Positions 45,390 to 54,030 of a stretch of 63,151 bases of DNA are shown piece after piece. Position numbers and translations under genes: made by a program. The notes under the pieces are model-generated. The model was not told the DNA's origin. It made no database searches and worked only from the letters and a program-made list of their open reading frames with translations. The stretch covers positions 1-63,151 of the forward strand of contig NZ_FNQY01000023.1 of assembly GCF_900107765.1 (NCBI RefSeq), read 5' to 3'. Source of the DNA: Arachidicoccus rhizosphaerae. Lineage in GTDB: Bacteria; Bacteroidota; Bacteroidia; Chitinophagales; Chitinophagaceae. Numbering within the stretch: the first letter of the stretch is position 1; each line of letters begins with the position of its first letter.

Positions 45390-45395
45390 TATTGG

Positions 45396-45403
45396 CAAAG
45401 TTA
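45396..45403 (-). promoter_or_regulatory. -7 box of xerD
   Basis: Minus-strand TAACTTTG matches TAnnTTTG and ends 6 nt before the ATG at 45389, leaving virtually no 5' leader. Confidence 0.5.
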
Positions 45404-45474
45404 TTCTAAAATCTTAGGTTTGTTGTACTATTCGTGAAGTTATACAAAGAGTCGTCGTTTTAACCAGGGAAAAG

Positions 45475-46059
45475 ATGAAAAAAATCAATTTAAAGACCTT
45501 TGCCATAAAGGCCGAAGAAAAGAAAAAAGGATTCAGGAGGTTTATCAATAAATTAGAAAAACAGCCTCCTAAGAACTTAAATGAACTGGCCATAGAGACG
45601 GACAAACAGGTCTGGCAGGAGATTGACTGTACCACTTGCGCCAATTGCTGCAAAAAAATGACGCCCACCTTCACCCCAAAAGACATTAAAAGGGCGGCCA
45701 CCTTCCTGCATATGACACCGGCAGCCTTTAAAGAAAAATGGCTGGTCAAACAAAAAAAAGAGAAAGACTGGGTAAACCGGCAGCAGCCCTGCCAGTTTTT
45801 GGATCTGTCCACCAACCTTTGCACTATATACGAGGCCAGGCCTTATGACTGTGCCGGCTTTCCACACCTGGCTAAGCAGAAAGTCAAGGATTACATCCAT
45901 ATCCATAAGCAAAATATCATGTACTGTCCGGCTACTTACCGGTTTATTGAGTTATTAAAAGACAAATTGAAAGGCTATCCCGTCAAAAAGGACCTTAGCG
46001 GCCTTAAAATAATCGGCAAGGGGAACAAACGCAAGTCACCCATTATCCCTGTGGAATAA
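45475..46059 (+). CDS. YkgJ-family cysteine-cluster protein
   Basis: A 194-residue cytoplasmic protein with the YkgJ/CxxCxxCC motif CTTCANCC (Cys52, Cys55, Cys58, Cys59) and further cysteines in PCQFLDLSTNLCTIYEARPYDC and IMYCPATYRF. The family probably binds zinc or an iron-sulfur cluster; no reaction is established. The N- and C-termini are Lys-rich. It is divergent from xerD and followed by manA, without evident functional link. Confidence 0.85.
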   Translation: MKKINLKTFAIKAEEKKKGFRRFINKLEKQPPKNLNELAIETDKQVWQEIDCTTCANCCKKMTPTFTPKDIKRAATFLHMTPAAFKEKWLVKQKKEKDWVNRQQPCQFLDLSTNLCTIYEARPYDCAGFPHLAKQKVKDYIHIHKQNIMYCPATYRFIELLKDKLKGYPVKKDLSGLKIIGKGNKRKSPIIPVE

Positions 46060-46076
46060 ATAGCCTTAGCCGGGCG

Positions 46077-46108
46077 TTTGGGTTTACTGGATAAGCTTTG
46101 TACTTTTG
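46077..46108 (+). promoter_or_regulatory. Promoter of manA
   Basis: TTTG (46077-46080), 20 bp, then TACTTTTG (46101-46108): both boxes match the Bacteroidota consensus. A start near 46115 gives a 29-nt leader to the ATG at 46144. Confidence 0.65.
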
Positions 46109-46143
46109 CCGCGATAAACCATCATTCTATCTAAATTGAACAT

Positions 46144-47373
46144 ATGTCCGAAAAAAACATATTTCTCCTAAGCGGCGTAGTCAGAAACTACAGCTGGGGT
46201 GGGACAACTTTTATCCCCCGTTTATTACAACTGGAGAATAAAAGTAACGAACCTTTTGCTGAGTATTGGATGGGAGCCCACCCATCTGCTCCATCCACAC
46301 TGGACATGAATCACCAGAAAAATGCTTTAAACCAACTCATTGAACAGGACGCGGCCAGATACATTGGCAGTGAGGTCTTTGAGAAGTTCGGTGAATTGCC
46401 TTATTTGTTTAAAGTATTGGATGTCAAAGAAATGCTTTCTATCCAGGTACACCCTTCTAAATCAGAGGCGGAAAAAGGCTTTGATAAGGAAGAGGCGGAA
46501 GGCAAATCCATCAGTGACCCTACCAGAAACTATAAAGACCGCAATCATAAGCCCGAGGTCATGGTAGCGCTTAGCGATTTTTACTTATTGCACGGCTTTA
46601 AAAATGAAGCGTTACTGCGCCAGACATTATTAGACACAGCGGAACTTACGCCGCTTTTAGCAGAATTTGACCGCTCCGGCTACAAAGGACTCTACCAATA
46701 CGTTATGGAATTACCTCAGGAAGAGGTAGATAATTTTCTGGAACCTTTGGTAAAATCTGCTTTAGCGACTGAGCCTGCCAAAACAGCGCCGGCTTACTGG
46801 GTTAAAAAGCTATATCCCAATGGCATTAGCGAATCAGAAGCCCTGACTAATATCGACCGGGGAATTTTCTCCATCTATTTTTTCAATATTGTATATGTAA
46901 AACCAGGCCAGGCTGTTTTTCAAGGAGCCGGTGTTCCGCACGCCTATTTAGAGGGACAGAATGTGGAACTGATGGCCAATAGCGACAATGTGCTCAGAGG
47001 CGGTTTAACGCCTAAACATATTGATGTACCTGAGCTTTTAAAGCATACGACTTTTGAAGGCATTGAACCCAATATCATGGATGGAGATCAACTGGATGAT
47101 GCCACGTGGAACTATCCTTGTCCGGTGGGTGATTTTGGCATACAAAAAATTAACCTAACTGAAGGGGCCGCTACTGAAGGGCATAGTAAATCAGGAGAAA
47201 TCATCCTGGTGATGGATGGCGACATCAATATCTCTGACAATGCGGATCCGGGGAGTCAAAACGATCTTCACTTATTCAGAGGGGAAGCCTGCTATATCTT
47301 ACCGGGCACCCAGTACAGGGTTTCCAGCGATGAAAGCGGACAGGCTTATAAAGCATTCGTTCCTTTAGCCTAG
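46144..47373 (+). CDS. manA: Mannose-6-phosphate isomerase, class I
   Basis: A 409-residue zinc enzyme interconverting mannose 6-phosphate and fructose 6-phosphate. The zinc ligands are visible as Gln101 and His103 (SIQVHPSKSEAEKGF), Glu138 (NHKPEVMVAL) and the His of GAGVPHAYLEGQNVELMANSDNVLRGGLTPKH. The last region also holds the conserved active-site Arg. The C-terminal 90 residues form a cupin-like barrel. It has its own consensus promoter and a canonical terminator. Confidence 0.95.
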   Translation: MSEKNIFLLSGVVRNYSWGGTTFIPRLLQLENKSNEPFAEYWMGAHPSAPSTLDMNHQKNALNQLIEQDAARYIGSEVFEKFGELPYLFKVLDVKEMLSIQVHPSKSEAEKGFDKEEAEGKSISDPTRNYKDRNHKPEVMVALSDFYLLHGFKNEALLRQTLLDTAELTPLLAEFDRSGYKGLYQYVMELPQEEVDNFLEPLVKSALATEPAKTAPAYWVKKLYPNGISESEALTNIDRGIFSIYFFNIVYVKPGQAVFQGAGVPHAYLEGQNVELMANSDNVLRGGLTPKHIDVPELLKHTTFEGIEPNIMDGDQLDDATWNYPCPVGDFGIQKINLTEGAATEGHSKSGEIILVMDGDINISDNADPGSQNDLHLFRGEACYILPGTQYRVSSDESGQAYKAFVPLA

Positions 47374-47446
47374 ATCCGGCTAAGCGATCTGGTTGGCTTT
47401 CTGTGTATCCTGCCCACCCGTCTACCTTATCTTTTTTTGGATATGC

Positions 47447-47485
47447 AAAGAGCGGTCTGGCAATTAAAGTCAGACCGCTCTTTTT
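47447..47485. terminator. Terminator between convergent manA and L,D-transpeptidase
   Basis: Arms 47447-47459 and 47471-47483 (AAAGAGCGGTCTG) pair perfectly with an 11-nt loop and are followed by T residues on the plus strand. This one is a canonical terminator for manA. Confidence 0.8.
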
Positions 47486-47534
47486 ATGCGGCTTGTGTTC
47501 ATTTGTAGTCTTTTACACTACAAAACTTCAACCC

Positions 47535-48299
47535 TTAATTCAGTACATTATAATCTCCTTGTAGATCTACGCCTATTAAAGGCAATTCATGGTTTTGCTC
47601 AAAATAATCATAAACAGGCTTTAGGCTTGCTGTAAAATGCTGCTGATCCACATCATTAAAACTATACTTAGTGTAGTAGGCCAGGCTCTGCTCATTGTCA
47701 AAGCGCACCGGGAACACATGCACCGGAATATAGTTCTGACCATTTAACCGGGCTGCCGTAGCCAGCAGGTACACTTCATCAATCTGATCGTTTTGCAAGG
47801 GAATACAACCTACGGAAACGCAGTTTCCGTGGATATAAATTCCACCACCTGGTTTAACCTTATCGCTTAACAGCTTATCAGATTCATTGGGATAATTAAG
47901 TTTTAAAGACAGGTGATATTCACTTCTTGGATTAAAGCCAGAGATATAATAGAATCCTTCCGGCACCTGGTAATCTCCTTCTATTCTTTTAGGACCGATG
48001 GTGCCTGCCATTACGCAGACTTTATAAGTCTTAAAGAGCTTAAAAGGTTCATTATCACTGTTACGAGCCCAGACCTCTAACTGGCTGTCATACTTAAAAG
48101 AGCGGATATAGATTTCCCTGGCCGGCCAGATAAGACCTTTTTTCCCAAACGCTTCCCGGAGCGTATTTTCTGTTCTTAGCAACTCTGTCGTGATACTGGG
48201 AGAGGTCTGCGCCTGCTGAGCAATGGGGCCCTGCGCATTTGCCTGACTGCAGCAGACACCAAAAACCAATACAAAAACACTTAAAATAATCCTTTTCAT
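47535..48299 (-). CDS. L,D-transpeptidase (YkuD family), exported
   Basis: A 254-residue periplasmic enzyme that cross-links or remodels peptidoglycan through meso-DAP stems. A signal peptide spans about 1-23 (ending QANAQ). The YkuD active-site motif is IYIHGNCVSVGCIPL with His157 and Cys165. The domain starts around VWARNSDNEPFKLFKTYKVC. It lacks a LysM or other wall-binding domain. It is monocistronic, convergent with manA. Confidence 0.9.
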   Translation of the reverse strand: MKRIILSVFVLVFGVCCSQANAQGPIAQQAQTSPSITTELLRTENTLREAFGKKGLIWPAREIYIRSFKYDSQLEVWARNSDNEPFKLFKTYKVCVMAGTIGPKRIEGDYQVPEGFYYISGFNPRSEYHLSLKLNYPNESDKLLSDKVKPGGGIYIHGNCVSVGCIPLQNDQIDEVYLLATAARLNGQNYIPVHVFPVRFDNEQSLAYYTKYSFNDVDQQHFTASLKPVYDYFEQNHELPLIGVDLQGDYNVLN

Positions 48300-48720
48300 T
48301 GAAACTCAACTGTTTTATTAATAAGACTGCTCAATAAATCACATCAGAAATAAGTCAAATCACTGACCTTAACTTAAAAAAAGCACGTCTACACCTAATG
48401 AAGGTTTACCAAAAATAAGCTATTTCACCAGTTACCAAAATTAAGCAGGTTTTATTAGGTTTTATTTTGGGAATATGCTAGTTCCTCCTCAATTAGCATA
48501 AAACTTGTCGCCATTAAAAATTGTCCCCAATCCGTTAAGTGGCTTTACCAAAGGCTGATCCCGTGCCCAAATTCTGCTATCCCTCCCCTAAAGAAACCTA
48601 TCTTTTACATCCTGAAAGGCAATCGTTTATGGATTTCAGTAAAATATTTTTTAAAATTTGAATGCTCCCGCTTTATATATAACAATTAAACCCTACCTTT
48701 AAAACTAATAATCGTTAGTA
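48300..48720. other. Divergent intergenic region with a repeated 15-mer
   Basis: About 420 bp between the divergent L,D-transpeptidase and carboxylase genes. TTACCAAAAATAAGC (48406-48420) and TTACCAAAATTAAGC (48432-48446) are near-identical direct copies 26 bp apart, possible regulator sites. A box-like TACCTTTA lies near 48694, one base off the -7 consensus, upstream of the carboxylase. No gene is seen. Confidence 0.4.
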
Positions 48721-50349
48721 ATGGATTTAAGTAAACATAAAAATGAAGACTGGATGAAGTTATTATCCAGTGATGTAAAAGCCAAAAGAGCACAGATTAT
48801 GCTGGGCGGCGGCAAAAAATCGATCGAGAAACAACACAGCAGAAAAAAACTGACGGCCAGAGAAAGAATTGATTACCTGATAGATAAAAAAAGCAGGTTC
48901 CATGAACTGGGCAGTTTTACCGCTTATGAAATGTACCAGGAGTATGGCGGCTGCCCCAGTGGCGGTCTGGTATCCGGTATCGGAGAAATCGCCGGACGTA
49001 AATGTATGATTATCGCTAATGATCAGACGGTAAAAGCAGGTGCCTGGTTTCCGATTACGGCCAAGAAATTTTTAAGGATGCAGGAGATTGCCATGGAAAA
49101 CCGTTTACCGGTTATCTACCTGGTGGATAGTGCCGGCGTTTTTTTACCGCTGCAGGCAGAAGTATTTCCGGATAAAGAGCATTTTGGACGGGCATTTTAT
49201 AATAATGCCCGGATGAGTGGTATGGGCATCACTCAGATTTCTGCGGTGCTGGGTGCCTGTGTGGCAGGAGGCGCTTATTTGCCCATTATGAGTGATGAGA
49301 CTTTAATGGTAGAAGGCGCAGGCAGTATTTTTCTGGCGGGCCCTTATCTGGTAAAAGCAGCCATCGGAGAAGATATTGACGCAGAGACTTTAGGGGGAGC
49401 CACCACCCATAACGCCATCAGCGGCATTGCGGATTATAAATTCGACTCAGAAACGGCCTGTCTGGATCAGGTCAGAAGGCTTATTGCCAAACTGGGGACT
49501 ACCCCAAAGGCCGGATTTGACAGGGCCGCACCTGCGCTGCCGAAAACAGATCCTGCCCAGTTATACCAGACCCTTAGTACCGGTAACGCCAAGCCTTATG
49601 ACACCCTTGATCTCATTCACGCAATGGTAGATAACAGTGAGTTTGATCAGTTCAAACAGGACTATGGCAAAACCATTGTCTGCGGTTATGGCCGTATTGA
49701 CGGCTGGGCAGTGGGCATCGTCGCCAACCAGCGGCTGGTTGTCAAAAGCGGCAAAGGAGAAATGCAGCTAGGCGGTGTCATTTATGGTGATAGCGCCGAC
49801 AAGGCCGCGCGCTTCATCATGAACTGTAATCAGAAGAAAATCCCTTTGGTATTCCTTCAGGACGTAACAGGGTTTATGGTAGGCAGTAAAAGTGAACACG
49901 CCGGCATCACCAAAGACGGTGCGAAACTGGTCCAGGCGGTCTCCGATAGTATTGTTCCTAAATTCACCATTGTCATCGGTAATAGTTTTGGCGCCGGCAA
50001 CTATGCCATGTGCGGCAAAGCCTACGGACCCAGATTTATCTATGGGTGGCCTTCTGCTAAAATAGCCGTGATGGGCGGCAGCCAGGCGGCCAAAACCTTG
50101 CTACAGATACAGGTAGCTTCTAAAAAAGCCAAAGGTGAAAGCGTATCAGAGGCAGAAGAAAAAGCCTTACTGGAAAAGATAACTTCAAAATACGAAGAAC
50201 AGACGACTCCATATTATGCCGCTGCCAGACTCTGGATAGATGAAATCATTGACCCGGGTGTCACCCGCGAAAAAATCGCACTGGGCATCGCCTGCGCCAA
50301 TGAAAACCCTGATTTTGACAGCTTTAAATTAGGCGTGTTTCAGGTATAG
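48721..50349 (+). CDS. Acyl-CoA carboxylase, carboxyltransferase (beta) subunit
   Basis: A 542-residue biotin-dependent carboxyltransferase. The two crotonase-fold halves are visible, with LVDSAGVFLPLQAEVFPDKEHFGR and CVAGGAYLPIMSDETLMV in the first and FLQDVTGFMVGSKSEHAGITKDGAK and GNSFGAGNYAMCGKAYGPRF in the second. These motifs are closest to the beta subunit of 3-methylcrotonyl-CoA carboxylase (leucine breakdown), although propionyl-CoA or geranyl-CoA carboxylase is possible. The biotin carboxylase/carrier subunit is not next to it. There is no signal peptide. Confidence 0.9.
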   Translation: MDLSKHKNEDWMKLLSSDVKAKRAQIMLGGGKKSIEKQHSRKKLTARERIDYLIDKKSRFHELGSFTAYEMYQEYGGCPSGGLVSGIGEIAGRKCMIIANDQTVKAGAWFPITAKKFLRMQEIAMENRLPVIYLVDSAGVFLPLQAEVFPDKEHFGRAFYNNARMSGMGITQISAVLGACVAGGAYLPIMSDETLMVEGAGSIFLAGPYLVKAAIGEDIDAETLGGATTHNAISGIADYKFDSETACLDQVRRLIAKLGTTPKAGFDRAAPALPKTDPAQLYQTLSTGNAKPYDTLDLIHAMVDNSEFDQFKQDYGKTIVCGYGRIDGWAVGIVANQRLVVKSGKGEMQLGGVIYGDSADKAARFIMNCNQKKIPLVFLQDVTGFMVGSKSEHAGITKDGAKLVQAVSDSIVPKFTIVIGNSFGAGNYAMCGKAYGPRFIYGWPSAKIAVMGGSQAAKTLLQIQVASKKAKGESVSEAEEKALLEKITSKYEEQTTPYYAAARLWIDEIIDPGVTREKIALGIACANENPDFDSFKLGVFQV

Positions 50350-50391
50350 CAAGGCCCGGATAAACGGGCACTTTTAAAATATTCCGGCCAT

Positions 50392-50444
50392 AAAAGGCTA
50401 CGGTTCCATACAAAAATAATCCCATGGCACTGTAGCCTTTTTGC
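50392..50444 (+). terminator. Probable terminator after the carboxylase
   Basis: AAAAGGCTAC (50392-50401) pairs with GTAGCCTTTT (50432-50441) across a 30-nt loop and ends in T residues. The long loop makes it only moderately convincing. Confidence 0.45.
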
Positions 50445-50489
50445 ATGGTGAAGCCGTTTATAAAAAAACATTACCCATCATATTTTATC

Positions 50490-51242
50490 ATGCCTATTCA
50501 CTGCCTGAGAACACTACCGTTTTTATTCTTGCTGTTTGCGGTCTTATCTGCCAAGGCGCAATCGCTATCCATCAACAATCAGTCCCGTATCCCTCAAAAA
50601 TACGGCTCTTTCAACCTGAGTGCCGGCATGATCTTTATGCCGGCCAAGACAGCCTCTCATTTGTTAGGTCAAAGGCCCTCGGTTGGATTCCACCAGGGGT
50701 ATCGTTTTAATTATGCTTTTAATAAAGACTGGCTTGCCTACGGTGCTTTGGGCATTAATTATTACCGTAGTCAAAGACCGGCTATCTTAGACCCAACCGC
50801 TATTGGCATCCATGCGGAAGATATCCTGGAAGCCATTTTTCGTCCCATCGAAAACATAAAACCTACACTGGACGCCGGTGTCATGTACCGGTTAAAAATA
50901 AAAAATTGGGAAATCCTGCCTGCCCTTGGATTTAGTTATACAGTCGATGACTGGGGAAGAGACCGGGAGCTGACACTTGACAACGGAGTGCATCTGCATT
51001 ACAAAATGCAAGGAGACGTACCGGGTATAAAATGGGGCGTGAATGCACATTATTGGGTCTCTAAAAAAGCAATGCTTCTACTGGGCTTACAGGCGGAACA
51101 GCCCCTTCAAAAACCAAACGCTTCCGCCATTTACCTGAGAGGCGACGACATAATGAAGTCCGAAAAAATCCGGTCTTCGGCCTATGGCCGCAATCTTTAT
51201 TTTGAGGTTGGCTACGGATTTAGCTTTGCCAGAAGATATTAA
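50490..51242 (+). CDS. Outer-membrane beta-barrel-like hypothetical protein
   Basis: A 250-residue exported protein. The ATG at 50490 gives a good signal peptide (MPIHCLRTLPFLFLLFAVLSAKAQ); an ATG at 50445 lies inside the preceding terminator and is rejected. The mature part has alternating aromatic strands (for example YRFNYAFNKDWLAYGALGINYY and KWGVNAHYWVSKKAMLLLGLQAEQ) and ends in FEVGYGFSFARRY, a C-terminal aromatic typical of outer-membrane barrels. No named family is recognised. It is convergent with folA after 15 bp. Confidence 0.68.
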   Translation: MPIHCLRTLPFLFLLFAVLSAKAQSLSINNQSRIPQKYGSFNLSAGMIFMPAKTASHLLGQRPSVGFHQGYRFNYAFNKDWLAYGALGINYYRSQRPAILDPTAIGIHAEDILEAIFRPIENIKPTLDAGVMYRLKIKNWEILPALGFSYTVDDWGRDRELTLDNGVHLHYKMQGDVPGIKWGVNAHYWVSKKAMLLLGLQAEQPLQKPNASAIYLRGDDIMKSEKIRSSAYGRNLYFEVGYGFSFARRY

Positions 51243-51257
51243 GGCTTTTTTTGTGAC

Positions 51258-51770
51258 CTATTTTTTTCTCTCCCAGGTCTCAAACACATAGGCATATGGA
51301 TTTTTCTCATCTGCCTCATGCGGGAAACTGGCCACTTTGTTCCATTGTTTGGGATCCAGCTCCGGGAAAAAAGCATCTGCATCTTCAAAACTGGCATCTA
51401 TACGGGTCAGGTAAACTTTATTTGCTTTAGGCAACAGTAATTTATAGATCTCAGCCCCGCCGATAACCATCAGTTCATTATAATGATGTTCCTGGGCTAA
51501 AAAGAAACCATCATCGAGTTTACTGACAACAACTGCCCCTTCTGCCTTAAAGTTTTTATCCCTGGATAATATTATATTCAGTCTTCCGGGCAGCGCTTTA
51601 CTTTCCAGCGCCTGGAAGGTTCTTCTGCCCATCAGCACGGGTAAACCCCAGGTCTGATTTTTAAAATATTTAAAATCTTCCGGCATATACCAGAGCATCT
51701 GGTTATTTTTACCGATGGCATTATTATTGGCTGCTGCAACGATTAAAGTAATGTTCATGGATGTGGACAT
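51258..51770 (-). CDS. folA: Dihydrofolate reductase
   Basis: A 170-residue NADPH-dependent reductase of dihydrofolate. The family signatures are VAAANNNAIGKNNQMLWYMPEDFKYFK, which contains the substrate-binding acidic residue (Glu of MPED), the cofactor-binding VLMGRRTFQALESKALPGRLNIILSRD, and VIGGAEIYKLLLPKANKVYLTRID. The start may be the first ATG or one four codons later. It follows thyA by 35 bp in the usual thyA-folA order for thymidylate synthesis and folate recycling. Confidence 0.96.
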   Translation of the reverse strand: MSTSMNITLIVAAANNNAIGKNNQMLWYMPEDFKYFKNQTWGLPVLMGRRTFQALESKALPGRLNIILSRDKNFKAEGAVVVSKLDDGFFLAQEHHYNELMVIGGAEIYKLLLPKANKVYLTRIDASFEDADAFFPELDPKQWNKVASFPHEADEKNPYAYVFETWERKK

Positions 51771-51805
51771 AGTATAGCGGATAAGATTTTTAAATATATA
51801 ATGTA

Positions 51806-52600
51806 TTAAACAGCAACAATGCCTTTAATATGTGGATGAGACTGATAATTTTCCAGCGTAAAATCCTCAAATTTAAAATCATACAAATCCCGGACCTCCG
51901 GGTTCAGCTTCATGGTTGGAAGCGGATACGGGTTGCGGGTCAGTTGTAACCTGACCTGTTCAAAATGATTGTTATAAATATGCAGATCGCCGAAGCTATG
52001 GATAAAGTCACCCGGCTGCAGCCCTGTTACCTGGGCCATCATCATCGTAAGCAGTGCATAGGAGGCTATATTGAAAGGAACCCCCAAAAAGGCGTCCGCA
52101 CTGCGCTGATAGAGCTGGCAGCTTAATTTTCCGTCAGCTACATAAAACTGAAACAAAGCATGACAAGGGCTCAGCGCCATTTTGGGCAGATCGGCTACGT
52201 TCCAGGCATTGACTATGATACGACGGCTGTCGGGATTTGTTTTGATCAGTTCTATCGCCTCCGTTAACTGATCATATATTTTCCCGTCAGCACCTTCCCA
52301 GCTACGCCACTGCTTTCCATACACCGGACCTAAATCGCCGTTTTCATCCGCCCATTCATCCCAGATAGACACTTTATGTTCATTGAGATATTTTACATTG
52401 GTATCCCCCTGTAAAAACCAGAGCAGTTCGTATATAATACTTTTCAGATGCAGCTTTTTAGTCGTCACCAGGGGAAAGCCTTCCTGGAGATCAAAGCGCA
52501 TCTGATAACCAAACAAGCTGCGCGTCCCCGTTCCGGTCCGGTCAGACTTATCCGTCCCCTTATCCATAATATGTTGCAATAACCCTAAATACTGCTGCAT
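51806..52600 (-). CDS. thyA: Thymidylate synthase
   Basis: A 264-residue enzyme that methylates dUMP to dTMP with methylenetetrahydrofolate. The catalytic cysteine is Cys146 in [12 protein letters not shown]. Other signatures are [18 protein letters not shown] at the N-terminus, the folate/dUMP loop [24 protein letters not shown] and [13 protein letters not shown]. Length matches the bacterial family. It is the first gene of a thyA-folA operon. Confidence 0.97.
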   Translation of the reverse strand: MQQYLGLLQHIMDKGTDKSDRTGTGTRSLFGYQMRFDLQEGFPLVTTKKLHLKSIIYELLWFLQGDTNVKYLNEHKVSIWDEWADENGDLGPVYGKQWRSWEGADGKIYDQLTEAIELIKTNPDSRRIIVNAWNVADLPKMALSPCHALFQFYVADGKLSCQLYQRSADAFLGVPFNIASYALLTMMMAQVTGLQPGDFIHSFGDLHIYNNHFEQVRLQLTRNPYPLPTMKLNPEVRDLYDFKFEDFTLENYQSHPHIKGIVAV

Positions 52601-52745
52601 GACTTTTTATTTAATGCTGATAATGAGCAGGCTATAAACGCCTTAGCGCCGCCGCCCGAAGCCAAAAATACTATATTGCTTTCATATTTAAAAGCGGCCC
52701 TGGGCAACCGGTGCCCTTCCCTACCTTACAACGGAGCGCCCTACT

Positions 52746-53792
52746 CTAGCTTTCTTCATCATAATAGAGCTTATAATAATGTTTACCGCTCATATCATCA
52801 AAGCCTTTCTCCAGTAAATCCCTGCGGGCATGGATATAAATATGGAAGTTTTTATCCAGCTTTAAAATTGACTTAAAGGATTTAGCCTGCTTTTTTACGG
52901 CGGCCAGGTTGATATCAAAACTTTCCGGTGTTTCAAATTCCCTGGACTTCTCGTAATTCTCCTTATAAGCCATAAAAGTATCGATTACTTCTTCATGTAC
53001 AATTACGTCCTTGGTAAACTCCTGCAAATCAAACTGTTCATTGGTTTTAAAGTAATCCATGGACCTTTCTACCAGTTCCAGCTGTTCGCTCTTGGCCACT
53101 TCAAATTTATCCGGATATTCCTGGGTAAAGAACTGTTTGCAAAAACCTAGTAATTTATCGGTCTGATGATAGGCATCACTGTAAGGCGTTACCTGCAGGA
53201 ATTCATCGATCCAGTAATGGGTATCATTTTGCTTATTGGTGATATCCACCACGCAAACCACATACCCTTCGGGTCGCTGGCGGTTATAAATCACACAACC
53301 TTTATCCAGTTTATTGATATTTACGCCTTCTTCGGAGGTGACCTCCAGATTGTCTCCGTGGGGGAAGACCTTTAAAAAGGGCTGCTTGGACTCACTTTTA
53401 AAGATCCCGATGGCTTCCACAAATTCTCCATCCAGTGGCACTTCTCCAAAATGAGCCACATAGAGCTCCCCTTGCTTCACCTTCACATGCGTGCTTTTAC
53501 TGAAAAGAAACTGTGCGATATCCACCGATACCTCCGTGAAGGACTTTTTGTCCTCAAAAATTCTGCCTGCGTAGGCATATAGCTCATTGAGTTCCAGATC
53601 ACTGACATGGGTAAAGTGATAGCGTTCGTTTTCATTAAAATTACCCAGAAAATATTTGGTGAGCATCTCTCTGACCAGGGTATCATTTAAGGTAAGCGGC
53701 GCTTCTGAAAGCACCAGCTGCTCGCCCCTGGTAGGATTGCCTACCTGATGCACAATCACACTGCGAAGTTCTACATTTTCAATTGCTGTCAT
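52746..53792 (-). CDS. Nucleoid-associated protein of the NA37/YejK family
   Basis: A 348-residue cytoplasmic protein matching the 37-kDa nucleoid-associated family (PF04245). Characteristic segments are VIVHQVGNPTRGEQLVLSE at the N-terminus, CVVDITNKQNDTHYWIDEFLQV and the acidic C-terminal region. YejK in E. coli localises to the nucleoid; its function is only partly known. It stands alone on the minus strand downstream of the M1 peptidase, whose terminator separates them. Confidence 0.85.
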   Translation of the reverse strand: MTAIENVELRSVIVHQVGNPTRGEQLVLSEAPLTLNDTLVREMLTKYFLGNFNENERYHFTHVSDLELNELYAYAGRIFEDKKSFTEVSVDIAQFLFSKSTHVKVKQGELYVAHFGEVPLDGEFVEAIGIFKSESKQPFLKVFPHGDNLEVTSEEGVNINKLDKGCVIYNRQRPEGYVVCVVDITNKQNDTHYWIDEFLQVTPYSDAYHQTDKLLGFCKQFFTQEYPDKFEVAKSEQLELVERSMDYFKTNEQFDLQEFTKDVIVHEEVIDTFMAYKENYEKSREFETPESFDINLAAVKKQAKSFKSILKLDKNFHIYIHARRDLLEKGFDDMSGKHYYKLYYDEES

Positions 53793-53921
53793 GGCAGCGA
53801 AGATAAGTCAAGCCGCCAAAAATCTTAACCCGAAGCGCAAAATCTCCCCAAATGATTTTGCGATTTTGCCGACCAGCCTCTGAACCTCCATTAGACGGGC
53901 ATTATTTAGCTGTAAAAATAA

Positions 53922-53960
53922 AAACCGGGGTGCTGCTCTTTTTTTGAGCCTGCACCCCGA
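53922..53960 (-). terminator. Terminator after the M1 aminopeptidase
   Basis: On the minus strand CGGGGTGC pairs with GCACCCCG (53926-53933) around an A-rich loop, with an inner GGCTC/GAGC pairing, and the run GGTTTTTATTTTTA follows. This is a good intrinsic terminator for the gene ending at 54031. Confidence 0.65.
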
Positions 53961-54030
53961 TACTTATTTTACCGGCTTTTAGGTCGCTATCCTGTGGACA
54001 CCGGATAACGAGCCTTCATCTGGCGGATTT

